Of a DNA stretch of 64,000 bases, positions 7,341-17,000 are shown piece by piece. Source of the stretch: Chryseobacterium sp. SC28 (GTDB taxonomy: Bacteria; Bacteroidota; Bacteroidia; Flavobacteriales; Weeksellaceae); the NCBI RefSeq assembly GCF_003932955.1, contig NZ_QOVY01000001.1, positions 267,360-331,359 of the forward strand. Direction: 5' to 3'. Position numbers and translations under genes: made by a program. How positions within the stretch are numbered: position 1 is the first letter of the stretch; every line of letters begins with the position of its first letter. Below the pieces are notes generated by a model. That model saw only the letters and a program-made list of their open reading frames with translations. It searched no databases and had not been told where the DNA came from.

Positions 7341-8585
7341 ATGACCTCACAAGATTATAACGAAGCGGTCGAATGGCTTTTTGCGCAAGCTCCCAATTAT
7401 CAAAGAGATGGTTCTTCAGCCTACAAACCTGGACTTGAAAACATCAAAAAACTTTGTGACTTTTTCGGAAATCCTCAGGAAAAAATAAAAACGATTCATA
7501 TTGGCGGGACCAACGGAAAAGGTTCTACGAGCAATATGCTGGCATCGATACTTCAGGATTGCGGTTATAAAATCGGGCTTTATAATTCGCCACATTTGAT
7601 AGATTTTACGGAGCGGATAAAAATAAATGGTGAGAATTGTGACCAAGAATTTGTTTATAATTTTATCTTGAAACTGCAGGAATTACCGAGCGAAATTCAG
7701 CCTTCCTTTTTTGAATTCACCACCATAATGGCTTTCGAATATTTTTACCAAAAAAAAGTTGACTTTGCCATTATCGAAGTTGGCTTGGGAGGGAGACTGG
7801 ACTCTACAAATATTATCAAACCTTTGGTTTCTGCTATTACTAATGTTCAATTGGATCATCAGGATCTTTTGGGCGAAACGATTGAGGAAATCGCTGCGGA
7901 AAAAGCGGGAATCATCAAAGATTATATTCCTGTAATTTCCGGTGATGAAAAAGATTCTGTGAAAGAAATTATCATCAAAAAAGCCACTGAATTGAACTCC
8001 AAATTCATCGATGCAACGCTGATTAACAGTTCTTTGGAGTCTGATCTCAAAGGAAAATATCAAAAAAAGAATATCCGTGTGGTATTGGCTTTGGTGGATG
8101 AACTGAGAAAGCAAGGTCTGAAAATTACCGACGAAAATGTACCCATTGGTCTTTTAAATGTTTACAAAAACACCCACTTCCTCGGCCGCTGGTTTGAGTT
8201 TTCGCAAAACCCCCTGACCATCTGCGATACCGGCCACAATAAAGATGGCTTGGAAGAAGTTTTCAATCAATTAAATGACTATCCACAGCACAAGCACATT
8301 GTTTTGGGCTTCGTAAATGATAAAAAAATAGATGAAGTTTTGGACATTCTGCCGAAGAATGCCGATTATTATTTCGTAAAACCTTCGGTGAACCGTGGCA
8401 GGCATCCGGAAACATACCAGCATTTGCTGATCAGGACCGGTCTTTCTTATCAGATTTTTGAAAATGTGCAAGATGGTTATCTTTCTGCGAAAAGCGAATG
8501 TCAATCGAATGATATGATTTTCGTGGGTGGCAGCAACTTTGTGGTGGGCGAATTTTTGGAAAAAAATTTGCGGCATTATTTATAA
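7341..8585 (+). CDS. folC: Folylpolyglutamate synthase / dihydrofolate synthase
   Basis: A 414-residue cytoplasmic Mur-ligase-fold enzyme that adds glutamate to dihydropteroate and folates using ATP. Motifs: P-loop GGTNGKGSTSNMLASIL, the block SPHLIDFTERIKING, EVGLGGRLDSTN, and DHQDLLGETIEEIAAEKAGI. Length and domain order (Mur central domain, then glutamate-ligase domain with CDTGHNKDG) are normal. It follows the TonB-like gene by 43 bases and could be in the same transcript. The -33 box of the tRNA-Val promoter lies in its last codons. Confidence 0.95.
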   Translation: MTSQDYNEAVEWLFAQAPNYQRDGSSAYKPGLENIKKLCDFFGNPQEKIKTIHIGGTNGKGSTSNMLASILQDCGYKIGLYNSPHLIDFTERIKINGENCDQEFVYNFILKLQELPSEIQPSFFEFTTIMAFEYFYQKKVDFAIIEVGLGGRLDSTNIIKPLVSAITNVQLDHQDLLGETIEEIAAEKAGIIKDYIPVISGDEKDSVKEIIIKKATELNSKFIDATLINSSLESDLKGKYQKKNIRVVLALVDELRKQGLKITDENVPIGLLNVYKNTHFLGRWFEFSQNPLTICDTGHNKDGLEEVFNQLNDYPQHKHIVLGFVNDKKIDEVLDILPKNADYYFVKPSVNRGRHPETYQHLLIRTGLSYQIFENVQDGYLSAKSECQSNDMIFVGGSNFVVGEFLEKNLRHYL

Positions 8586-8597
8586 TGTGTATATTTG
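8568..8597 (+). promoter_or_regulatory. Promoter of the tRNA-Val pair
   Basis: TTG (8568-8570), 19-base spacer, TATATTTG (8590-8597): an exact match to the Bacteroidota housekeeping consensus. The expected start is near 8604, about 20 bases before the first tRNA. Its upstream box overlaps the end of folC. Confidence 0.8.
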
Positions 8598-8623
8598 CAC
8601 CACTCAAAACGGAAAGCCGTTGC

Positions 8624-8698
8624 GGGCTCTTAGCTCAGTTGGTTCAGAGCATCTGGTTTACACCCAGAGGGTCGGGGGTTCGAATCCCTCAGGGCCCA
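8624..8698 (+). tRNA. tRNA-Val (anticodon TAC)
   Basis: A complete 75-base cloverleaf. Acceptor GGGCTCT pairs with AGGGCCC (one G-T pair), the anticodon stem TCTGG/CCAGA encloses TTTACAC with anticodon TAC, and the T-arm is GGGGGTTCGAATCCC. The discriminator is A at 8698 and the next bases, CCA (8699-8701), encode the 3' end. Confidence 0.98.
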
Positions 8699-8733
8699 CC
8701 AAAAGGATACTGAAGCCTTTTCTAAAAATTTCA

Positions 8734-8808
8734 GGGCTCTTAGCTCAGTTGGTTCAGAGCATCTGGTTTACACCCAGAGGGTCGGGGGTTCGAATCCCTC
8801 AGGGCCCA
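8734..8808 (+). tRNA. tRNA-Val (anticodon TAC), second copy
   Basis: Identical over all 75 bases to the copy at 8624 and separated from it by about 35 bases. It is followed by CAA instead of CCA, so its 3' CCA must be added by the nucleotidyltransferase. A terminator follows five bases later, so both genes are probably one transcript. Confidence 0.98.
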
Positions 8809-8812
8809 CAAA

Positions 8813-8837
8813 TCTCTCACGGCTGAGGGATTTTTTT
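8813..8837 (+). terminator. Terminator of the tRNA-Val transcript
   Basis: TCTCTCA (8813-8819), loop CGGC, TGAGGGA (8824-8830), then seven T. Seven pairs with one G-T. From here to the carbonic anhydrase gene (8838-9046) only a possible promoter is seen. Confidence 0.85.
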
Positions 8838-8960
8838 ATATCCAATCTTTATCGTAATGAAAGATTCCTGTTATTTCCTTACCTATATCTATCTTCTGTT
8901 AATAAATTTACGGCAATATTAAACTTTGTTAAAACTTGCCATTTTAAAATTTTTATAACA

Positions 8961-8968
8961 TATTTTTG
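8961..8968 (+). promoter_or_regulatory. Possible -7 element upstream of the first carbonic anhydrase
   Basis: TATTTTTG fits TAnnTTTG; a TTG at 8936-8938 is 22 bases upstream, longer than the usual spacer. It would give a leader of about 70 bases before the start at 9047. Confidence 0.45.
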
Positions 8969-9046
8969 TACGATTATTGATTTAGTCTATCAATTCTTGG
9001 AGATACTTTTGGTTAATCTGATAATTGCAACAACTGTAAATTTATT

Positions 9047-9727
9047 ATGATGGCAAAAACGTACAACGATATTTTCGAGAACAACAAAAAATGGATCGAA
9101 AGCAAACTGGCAGGCGATCCCGAATATTTTCACAATTTGGCTAAAACGCAAAATCCGGATTATCTCTACATTGGATGCTCGGACAGCAGGGTTACAGCAG
9201 AAGAACTGATGGGCGCACAGCCGGGCGATGTGTTTGTACACAGAAATATTGCCAATGTGGTCAACACTTTGGATATGAGTTCTACGGCCGTCATCCAATA
9301 TGCAGTTGAGCATCTGAAAGTGAAGCACATCATCGTCTGCGGTCATTACAACTGTGGCGGCGTCAAAGCAGCGATGACGCCTCAAGATCTTGGGCTTCTG
9401 AATCCGTGGTTGAGAACGATTCGAGACGTGTATCGGCTGCATCAGCAAGAACTAGACGCGCTGGACGGCGATCAAAAATACGACCGACTTGTGGAGCTGA
9501 ATGTGCAGGAGCAATGCATCAACGTTGTCAAAATGGCCTGTGTGCAGGAACGTTATATTCTGGAGGAGTATCCCATTGTTCATGGTTGGGTTTTCGATCT
9601 TAGAACAGGCAAGATTATCGATTTGGAAATCGACTTTGAAAAGATATTGAAAAACATCCAGAAAATCTACGACCTCACAGATTCCGACTGGGTAATGAGA
9701 AAAAAGAATAACAAAAATCTGATATAA
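9047..9727 (+). CDS. can: Beta-class carbonic anhydrase, Can type
   Basis: A 226-residue cytoplasmic zinc enzyme that interconverts CO2 and bicarbonate. Zinc ligands are C44 (in CSDSR), H100 and C103 (in CGHYNCGG); the D46-R48 dyad of the active site is present. Length and the VHGWVFDLRTGKI block match the E. coli Can subgroup. It is the first gene of a four-gene run: small exported protein, SulP transporter, second carbonic anhydrase. The start may be the first or second Met (MMAK). Supplying bicarbonate for carboxylations in cells living in air is the usual role of Can. Confidence 0.95.
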   Translation: MMAKTYNDIFENNKKWIESKLAGDPEYFHNLAKTQNPDYLYIGCSDSRVTAEELMGAQPGDVFVHRNIANVVNTLDMSSTAVIQYAVEHLKVKHIIVCGHYNCGGVKAAMTPQDLGLLNPWLRTIRDVYRLHQQELDALDGDQKYDRLVELNVQEQCINVVKMACVQERYILEEYPIVHGWVFDLRTGKIIDLEIDFEKILKNIQKIYDLTDSDWVMRKKNNKNLI

Positions 9728-9736
9728 GATTGCTAG

Positions 9737-10030
9737 ATGAAGTACTGGAGTATCATTACTTTAACGATTTTTATCAACTTTACGGCGCTCCCCGGGATTG
9801 CTGCAATCTTTGGTTGGGAGCTGCCGAGAACCAATGTTATTATCAACGAGGAAGAAAACCACGCCAATTCTTTTGTTCTTTACGAAAAAAGCATTCCGAA
9901 AACCTTAGATATCAACGACTTTCTGAAATTCCTTGAATCAATTCCTCAGAAGGCGGCTACGCCGAGGTGGAAAATCCATATTTATTTTCCTCCTTGCCTT
10001 AATATTTTTTCTCCACCGCCGGAGGCTTAG
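9737..10030 (+). CDS. Small exported protein between can and sulP
   Basis: A 97-residue product starting nine bases after the can stop, so probably co-transcribed. It has an N-terminal hydrophobic segment (about residues 5-24, MKYWSIITLTIFINFTALPG) that may be a signal peptide or membrane anchor, and then a short soluble part ending in FSPPPEA. I know no function. It has one conspicuous Cys (near residue 88). It could be an envelope accessory of the carbonate system, but only its position suggests that. The alternative ORF at 9730 in another frame lacks such features. Confidence 0.6.
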   Translation: MKYWSIITLTIFINFTALPGIAAIFGWELPRTNVIINEEENHANSFVLYEKSIPKTLDINDFLKFLESIPQKAATPRWKIHIYFPPCLNIFSPPPEA

Positions 10031-10161
10031 TTCACCATTTGTTTTTCCTATAAAATATTATTTCTGTTTGTTTTTTAAACGAACAGCATTCTTGTATTAA
10101 GTCTCACAAAAAAATTTATAGAAGAATTGGTCACCGTATCAATGACTTCTGCTATATCGTT

Positions 10162-11757
10162 ATGCAAAAATCAAAATCTTTAATTGGAGGGATCAAAGAG
10201 AATTTCCCCTCTGGTCTTGTCGTTTTTCTTGTGGCTTTGCCTCTTTGTTTGGGGATCGCCTTAGCCTCCGGAGCACCGCCCTTGTCCGGCATCATTTCGG
10301 GTATTGTTGGGGGTATTGTTATTGGGCTTATCAGCAACTCCAACATTTCCGTTTCCGGTCCCGCTGCGGGCTTAACAGCGATTGTTTTTGATGCCATTAC
10401 AGATCTTGGCGCATTCAACCTTTTTCTTTGTGCAGGGATTGTGGCCGGTATTATTCAATTGATTCTGGGATTTATCCGAGCCGGCAGCATCTCGAATTAC
10501 TTTCCTAATAACGTAATAGAAGGAATGCTCGCCGGTATCGGAATCATTATTATTCTGAAACAGATTCCGCACGCCTTGGGATTTGATAAGGATTATGAAG
10601 GACACGAATCTATTTTTGACAAAGGCCTTAATTTTGGCTATTTCTTGGAATTATTTGCTGCTATCCATCCCGGAGCCATCGTAGTGACGATTGTCTCTGT
10701 GGGCATTCTTTTAGCCTGGGATCACATTCCTGTTCTTAAGAAACTGAAACTTTTGCCCGGCGCATTGGTAGCTGTAATTGCGGGAATTCTCATCAATGAA
10801 TTCTTTAAAATGACAGATAGCCCGTTGGCTATTTCCGGAGATCACTTGGTTGTATTGCCCACTCCTTCGTCCTTAGAAGACTTCAAAAACCTGATTACCT
10901 TTCCCGACTTCAGCGGATTTACAAATCCGAAAGTTTGGATTGCCGGTGCTACTATTGCAATCGTGGCGTCTATCGAGACCTTGCTTTGCATAGAAGCATC
11001 CGACAGACTGGATGTTCGAAGGCGCATCACCGATACCAATCTGGAACTTAAGGCCCAAGGCATTGGAAACCTCGTCAGTTCCTTGATAGGAGGATTGCCA
11101 ATGACCTCTGTGGTGGTGAGGAGTTCTGCTAATGCCAATGCCGGCGCGACCTCCAAGTTATCGACCATTATCCACGGCGTTTTGCTGCTGATCTGTGTCT
11201 TATCGATTCCCACGATATTGAACCTCATTCCTTTGGCTACTTTGGCTGCGGTTTTAATATTAATAGGCTACAAACTGGCAAAACCGGCGACTTTCAAGCA
11301 TTTCTGGAGAAATGGGAAATATCAGTTTATTCCTTTTCTGGCAACCGTTCTCGCAGTCGTCTTTACAGATTTGCTGAAGGGCGTTGGTATCGGGCTGTTG
11401 ATTTCCGTTTTCTATATTTTACAGGGAAATATGAAACGTGCTTACTATCTGAGCCGAAAAACCCTGGACGAAGCGGACGAGATTACCATCAAATTAGCGG
11501 AAGAAGTCTCCTTTCTGAATAAAGCCGCCATCAAGAAAACTTTGAAAAACATAAAACCCGGCTCCAAGGTCATTATTGATGCAAGGACAACCTCCTACAT
11601 TACCACCGATGTTTTGGAGATGATTCAGGAATTTGCCAATATACGGGCAAAAGAAGAAGACATAGACGTGGAATTAATTGGCTTCAAGACGTCCTACAGA
11701 GACTACGCAAGTGATCAAGATTCGCACGTGGTCGTCACTCACAGAAGGGCAATGTAA
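10162..11757 (+). CDS. SulP family anion transporter, probable bicarbonate transporter
   Basis: A 531-residue inner-membrane permease. The N-terminal three quarters are membrane segments of the SulP fold, beginning FPSGLVVFLVALPLCLGIAL and including the family block NISVSGPAAGLTAIVFDA. A cytoplasmic STAS-like domain occupies about residues 430-531, shorter than usual. SulP proteins move sulfate, bicarbonate, dicarboxylates or other anions. Sitting between two carbonic anhydrases it is most likely a bicarbonate transporter, as with BicA-like members; this is inference from context. It lies 131 bases after the small exported gene and 177 before the second enzyme. Confidence 0.9.
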   Translation: MQKSKSLIGGIKENFPSGLVVFLVALPLCLGIALASGAPPLSGIISGIVGGIVIGLISNSNISVSGPAAGLTAIVFDAITDLGAFNLFLCAGIVAGIIQLILGFIRAGSISNYFPNNVIEGMLAGIGIIIILKQIPHALGFDKDYEGHESIFDKGLNFGYFLELFAAIHPGAIVVTIVSVGILLAWDHIPVLKKLKLLPGALVAVIAGILINEFFKMTDSPLAISGDHLVVLPTPSSLEDFKNLITFPDFSGFTNPKVWIAGATIAIVASIETLLCIEASDRLDVRRRITDTNLELKAQGIGNLVSSLIGGLPMTSVVVRSSANANAGATSKLSTIIHGVLLLICVLSIPTILNLIPLATLAAVLILIGYKLAKPATFKHFWRNGKYQFIPFLATVLAVVFTDLLKGVGIGLLISVFYILQGNMKRAYYLSRKTLDEADEITIKLAEEVSFLNKAAIKKTLKNIKPGSKVIIDARTTSYITTDVLEMIQEFANIRAKEEDIDVELIGFKTSYRDYASDQDSHVVVTHRRAM

Positions 11758-11934
11758 AATGCGCGAAAGCACAAAAACTCACAAAAGAAAAATCAAAATT
11801 TCTGGAAGAGAAAAAGATAACTTCTAATTCATTTCTTTTAAGAATTTTTGAGCAGTTTAATGGGAAAGACCTATTGTACTTTTTGCGGTTTAAATAATTA
11901 ATCATCAACACTTTATCAAAATTAAAAAATATAT

Positions 11935-12570
11935 ATGAAAGCACATACTTTCGAAACACAAGCGACAATCACGCCTGAGAAGGCATTAGAAATATTAAAA
12001 GAAGGAAACGGGAGATTCGTCAACAATCTGAAGGCGAACCGAGACCTGCTGGCACAAGTCAATGACACCCGGGAAGGCCAATGGCCGTTTGCAGTCATTT
12101 TGAGCTGCATAGACAGCCGAACTTCTGCAGAATTGATATTCGATCAAGGTTTGGGAGATATTTTCAGCGTAAGGATCGCCGGTAATTTTGTAAATCAGGA
12201 TATTCTTGGATCTATGGAGTTTGGGTGTAACGTGGCAGGATCCAAACTGGTTGTCGTTCTGGGTCACACCAAATGTGGCGCTTTGAAAGGTGGATTAGAT
12301 GCAGAGCAAATTGAACCTATGGGAATGGAAAACCTCAACCATTTGATTGGCCATTTCGATCCCCTCATCAAAGGCATTATCCAAGATGGTGAAGAGCGTT
12401 CTTCAAAAAACGAAGATCTTCTGGAAAGGCTGAATCAGCAAAATGTAAAACACACCATCGAGGAGATTCGCAATAATAGCACTACGCTCAAAAACCTTGA
12501 AGACGAAGGAAAAATCAAGATTGTTGGCGCCAATTATGATGTGGAAACCGGCGTGGTGACTTGGATATAA
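11935..12570 (+). CDS. Beta-class carbonic anhydrase, second
   Basis: A 211-residue enzyme of the same class as the one at 9047 but a different subgroup, with only motif-level likeness. Zinc ligands are C58 (in SCIDSR), H111 and C114 (in LGHTKCGA), with D60 and R62 as the active-site pair. It starts with TPEKALEILKEGNGRF, typical of this subgroup, and has no signal peptide, so it is cytoplasmic like the first. It may have its own promoter (TACTTTTTG at 11877-11885, one base longer than consensus). It is convergent with pth, 58 bases away. Confidence 0.94.
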   Translation: MKAHTFETQATITPEKALEILKEGNGRFVNNLKANRDLLAQVNDTREGQWPFAVILSCIDSRTSAELIFDQGLGDIFSVRIAGNFVNQDILGSMEFGCNVAGSKLVVVLGHTKCGALKGGLDAEQIEPMGMENLNHLIGHFDPLIKGIIQDGEERSSKNEDLLERLNQQNVKHTIEEIRNNSTTLKNLEDEGKIKIVGANYDVETGVVTWI

Positions 12571-12600
12571 ACATTTTCTTGTTCATATAAAGTTAGGTTA

Positions 12601-12628
12601 GCGAGCTGGGTATTTTTATCCGGCTTGC
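12601..12628. terminator. Possible bidirectional hairpin between carbonic anhydrase and pth
   Basis: GCGAGCTGG (12601-12609) and CCGGCTTGC (12620-12628) pair over nine positions with two G-T pairs around an AT-rich loop, ending at the pth stop codon. There is no clear T-run, so a terminator role is only likely from its position between convergent genes. Confidence 0.4.
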
Positions 12629-13192
12629 TTATTTCCCGTTAAAAGCTGTCATCGTATTTTGGGCGCCTGCAAAGACGAAAGACAATGCCGCTTCGGCAAA
12701 TTTTTCGATGCGTTCCGGAAGTTTCTCTTTTTCGCCGACGCTCCACTGTCCCAGAACGTAATTTATTTGCTCGCCTTCTTTGAATTCGGCAGCAATCCCA
12801 AACCGAAGTCTTGCATAGAGATTGGTATTCAAGATGGTTTCAATGTTTTTGAGTCCGTTGTGGCCGCCGTGACTGCCTTTCATTTTCAGCCGCAAAGTGC
12901 CAAAAGGCAAGGCTAAATCATCGGTAATGATTAGAATATTTTCTAACGGAATATTCTCCTTCTGCATCCAAAATCGGACGGCATTTCCAGAAAGATTAAC
13001 GTAGGTATCCGGCTTCAGGACAAAGACTTTTCGGCCTTTGTATTTACCTTCGGCAAGAAGCCCAAAGTTGGCTGATTTGAAAGGCGCTTCCAGCTTTTCA
13101 GCTATTTTGTCGGCTATTTTGAAACCGATGTTGTGCCGGGTTTCGGCATATTCTTCTCCTTTATTCCCTATGCCGACAATAAGATATTTCAT
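12629..13192 (-). CDS. pth: Peptidyl-tRNA hydrolase
   Basis: A 187-residue cytoplasmic esterase that frees tRNA from prematurely released peptidyl-tRNA. N10 (GIGNKGEEY) and the catalytic H20 (TRHNIGF) match E. coli numbering; DTYVNLSG, DDLALPFG and KGSHGGHNGLKNI are the other signature blocks. Length is normal. It begins 12 bases after the stop of a lipoprotein gene on the same strand, so the two probably form one transcript. Confidence 0.96.
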   Translation of the reverse strand: MKYLIVGIGNKGEEYAETRHNIGFKIADKIAEKLEAPFKSANFGLLAEGKYKGRKVFVLKPDTYVNLSGNAVRFWMQKENIPLENILIITDDLALPFGTLRLKMKGSHGGHNGLKNIETILNTNLYARLRFGIAAEFKEGEQINYVLGQWSVGEKEKLPERIEKFAEAALSFVFAGAQNTMTAFNGK

Positions 13193-13204
13193 TTCACAAA
13201 AAAT

Positions 13205-14020
13205 TTAATATTGGAAAGAAATATATTGGTCTCCCACAGTGCTCCCGGTAAGATAATTATCGCTGTCATAGGTTTGTACAAAAGTAGTGACCCGGGGCGG
13301 AGCGGCTGACTTGGAAACTGTGATTTTCTCAGCATTATTAGCCGAAAGAATATTGCCATTTTCGGGCGCCAGACCTATCAAACAAAGATTATATGCCGGA
13401 GGAAGCAATTTGTAGGGCGACTTTTTCGTATCATAACCGAAGGAAACCGTCTCCGTCTCGGAACTCATTTCCAAATCTCCTGTTACCGCATTATAAACGC
13501 CGTTTTTGGTCACAGACTGCGTCATATTTTCTCCCTGAAATACAAAAGTGGTTTCATAATAAGATTTTACGGGCGTGGCACCCACCGATTCCTGGATAGC
13601 AACGATTTTCGATAGTTTGCCTGCCACAAAACTGTACGTCGCAGTTATTTTCCCTATGCCCGTCACGTTGGTAATTACCTTAGAAAGATTGGCTCCCGCA
13701 TATTCGAAGTCCGATGTTTGGTTAGGACTGAATATTTTTGAAATCTGGTCGCTGCCGGTGTAAGAAATGCTGTGAACAGCGCCTGAATTATCTTTGAAAG
13801 ACAACAATTTCGCGCCTGAATATGCAAAGCTGATATTTTGATCTTCAAATTGACCGGCATCGTTCCTCAAGTGGGATGTCATTTGTTTCAACTGCTTGGC
13901 CGCCGCAATATTTGTCGGAATATAATGAACACCTATCAGATAATCACCATTCAGATCTTGATTCGGATCACAGGATGCAACTACAATTAGGGTAGATAAA
14001 CAATATAATAGATTTTTCAT
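13205..14020 (-). CDS. Hypothetical lipoprotein
   Basis: A 271-residue protein with a lipoprotein signal (LIVVASC, Cys 17). The mature part is beta-rich, with repeated short motifs such as ISFAYSGAKLLSF, SISYTGSDQISKI and FEYAGANLSKV, each about 25-30 residues, like the YD/DUF4595-type repeats of Bacteroidota surface lipoproteins. No catalytic motif is seen. It is upstream of pth in a two-gene transcript and has a likely promoter at 14038. Function unknown. Confidence 0.75.
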   Translation of the reverse strand: MKNLLYCLSTLIVVASCDPNQDLNGDYLIGVHYIPTNIAAAKQLKQMTSHLRNDAGQFEDQNISFAYSGAKLLSFKDNSGAVHSISYTGSDQISKIFSPNQTSDFEYAGANLSKVITNVTGIGKITATYSFVAGKLSKIVAIQESVGATPVKSYYETTFVFQGENMTQSVTKNGVYNAVTGDLEMSSETETVSFGYDTKKSPYKLLPPAYNLCLIGLAPENGNILSANNAEKITVSKSAAPPRVTTFVQTYDSDNYLTGSTVGDQYISFQY

Positions 14021-14037
14021 TTGATTTTTTATGCTTG

Positions 14038-14045
14038 CAAAGTTA
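14038..14045 (-). promoter_or_regulatory. Likely -7 element of the lipoprotein-pth transcript
   Basis: On the minus strand TAACTTTG fits TAnnTTTG, 17 bases before the lipoprotein start. A TTG (14068-14070) is 22 bases upstream, inside the end of mfd. Confidence 0.5.
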
Positions 14046-14061
14046 ATTGATTAAATATCTT

Positions 14062-17000
14062 TCATTCCAAGATTCTGCTCAAAACCAGATTCACCTCATC
14101 CACATCGGTCACGTTCTCCTTTCGCATCATCAGCTGGTTGTTCTTTTCTTTCAACGTGGCTTCCTTTGGATTTTGTGTGAGGTATGCAATAATTTTTTTG
14201 AATTTCTCGCTTTGGTAGAATTTATCCTGAGGATTCTGCGGAAAATACCCGAGAAACACTTTGTTCTTGACCACCAATTTATCAAATCCAATTTCTGCGG
14301 CCAGCCATTTCAGCTGCACAGATTTCAGGAGATTAACGGCTTCTTCGGGCAATTCTCCGAATCGGTCTTTCAACTCATTTTCGAATTTTTGAAGTTCATC
14401 TGCATTTTGGATTTCAGCCAATTTCTGATACAGCGATAATCTTTCTTCTGTGGAACTCACGTAATGATCCGGCAGCATCAGCTCCAAATCTGTGTCGATA
14501 TTGACTTCTTTATTGGATTTGAACAATTTCTGACGATCTTCTTCGTTCTCGAAAAGATTTTCAAAATCCTCATCATCCCGAAGTTCTTCCAAAGCTTCCT
14601 GCATTATTTTCTGATAGGTTTCGAAGCCCATCTCGTTGATGAAGCCGCTTTGCTCCGCGCCCAGCAGATCGCCTGCACCACGGATTTCCAAATCTTTCAT
14701 AGCAATCTGAAAACCGCTGCCCAAATCCGAAAATTGCTCGATAGCCTCCAATCGTTTTCTGGCATCAGAGTTCATCATATCAAACGGCGGCGTTATCAAA
14801 TAGCAAAATGCCTTTCTGTTGCTCCGCCCCACCCGCCCGCGCATCTGATGGAGATCTGCCATCCCAAACCGGTGCGCATCGTTGATGAAAATGGTATTGG
14901 CATTCGGCACATCCACGCCACTTTCGATGATGGTTGTTGCTACCAGCACGTCGTATTTTCCGTTCATAAAATCCAGCACGTTCTGCTCCAGCTGCTTGCC
15001 TTCCATCTGCCCGTGGCCGATGACGACTTTGGCATCGGGAACCAATCTTTGGATGAGTCCTGCGATATCTTTCAGATTTTCAATCCTGTTATTAATGAAA
15101 TAAACCTGACCATCGCGTTGGATCTCGTACGAAATGGCATCCCTGATAATCTCTTCGTTGAAACCTATAATGTGTGTTTCCACAGGCTGGCGGTTAGGCG
15201 GTGGCGTTTTGATCACCGAAAGATCGCGCGCTGCCATCAAAGAGAATTGCAAGGTCCTGGGGATGGGTGTTGCGGTCAAGGTCAGCGTATCGACGTTGGT
15301 TTTCATCGTCTTTAATTTATCTTTTACAGAAACGCCAAATTTATGCTCTTCATCAATGATTAATAAACCCAGATTTTTGAATTTCACCTTCTCCGAAGCC
15401 AACTGATGGGTTCCTATCACGATGTCGATTTTCCCGTCTTTGAGTCCGGCGATCGTTTCAGATCTTTGTTTCGCTGTTCGGAATCGGTTGAGATACGAAA
15501 TATTGACCGGGAAATCCTTCAGCCGTTCTTTGAAACTTCTGTAATGCTGGAACGCAAGAATGGTTGTGGGAACCAGCACCGCGACCTGCTTGCTGTCTGT
15601 TGCCGCCTTGAATGCTGCCCGGATTGCGATTTCTGTTTTTCCAAACCCTACATCGCCACAGATCAGCCGATCCATCACGCCCTCGTCCTCCATATCTTTT
15701 TTGACATCCAAAGTCGCTTTTTCCTGATCCGGCGTATCTTCGTAAACGAAACTGGCTTCCAGCTCATTTTGAAGATAAGAATCGGGCGAGAATTGAAATC
15801 CTTTGGCTGTTTTCCGTTGCGCGTACAGCTTAATCAAATCAAATGCAATTTGCTTTACTCGCGCTTTTGTCTTTTGTTTTAGGGATTTCCACGCCGGAGA
15901 ACCGAGTTTGCTCAGGACGATTTCTTTGCCTTCCGGTCCGTTGTATTTTGAGATTTTGTGAAGGGAATGAATGCTGACATATAGGAGATCGCCGTTTTTG
16001 TACACCAATTTGAAACATTCCTGAATTTTCCCATCATTGTTCACCTTTACCAATCCCATAAATTTTCCAATGCCGTGATCGATGTGGGCAATGTAGTCGC
16101 CCACTTTCAAAGACATCAGATCCTTCAACGTCAGCTGTTCCGATTTGGCAAAACTGTCTTTGGATTTGTAGCGCTGGTAGCGGTCGAAAATCTCGTGATC
16201 GGTGTAGATCAAAATCCGATGATCCAAATCCACAAAACCTTGATGAAGTTCGGATTTGAAACTTTTGAAAGGAATCTCGTGCTCCAGTTCTTCAAAAATC
16301 GATTGCAATCGTTCGCGCTGCTTCTCCGAGGAAAAAGAAATCCACGTGTCGAAACCTTGATCTTGTTTTGCCTCCAGATCTTCAATGAGTAATTCGAAAT
16401 TCTTGTGAAAACTCGGTTGCGGTTTTTGATTGAGCTGCACCGAAACGCTGTTGGAAAAAGGCAAAAGCTGAGAATGATGACGATGCGAACTGAAATCGAT
16501 GGTCTTAAAACTGGTGAGCTTGCTTTGGAAATCGTTTTCGGAGATGAAAAGTTCCTGCGGCGTGCTGTGCTTGATATCTTTGCTGAGCCTCCCGAACTGA
16601 TCCAATGCTTTCTCATAGAAATTCTTAACCTTGGCAAAACCGAGATCGAGATTTTTCGTAACCACAAAACTGTCCTTGGCAATAAGATCGAAGAATGAAA
16701 CTTTGCTGCCGGAAACCGAAAAATTCATGTTGGAAACCAGCTGGAATTCCTTGATTTTTTCCATCGACAGTTGCGTTTCTATGTCAAAAGTCCGGATGCT
16801 TTCCACCTCGTTTCCAAAAAAGGTGATGCGGAAGGGTTTCTCACTCGAGAAGGAAAAAACATCGACGATCCCGCCACGAACAGAAAACTCGCCGGGCTCG
16901 GAAACAAAATCAGTCTGGTTGAACTGGTAATGCGTCAGCAACTCATCTACGAAATCAAAATCCAGGCGATCTCCGACTTTGATCTGATGAGAAATGGCTT

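Noticed and set aside
8527..8826. Open frame running through both tRNA-Val genes
   Set aside because: Its peptide is the familiar spurious translation of tRNA sequence; the RNA genes explain the region.
9730..9936. 68-codon frame overlapping the small exported protein
   Set aside because: The frame at 9737 has a hydrophobic N-terminus and suitable spacing after can; this one has neither.
14464..15315. 283-codon open frame antisense to mfd
   Set aside because: Opposite the conserved helicase core of mfd, with no independent support.
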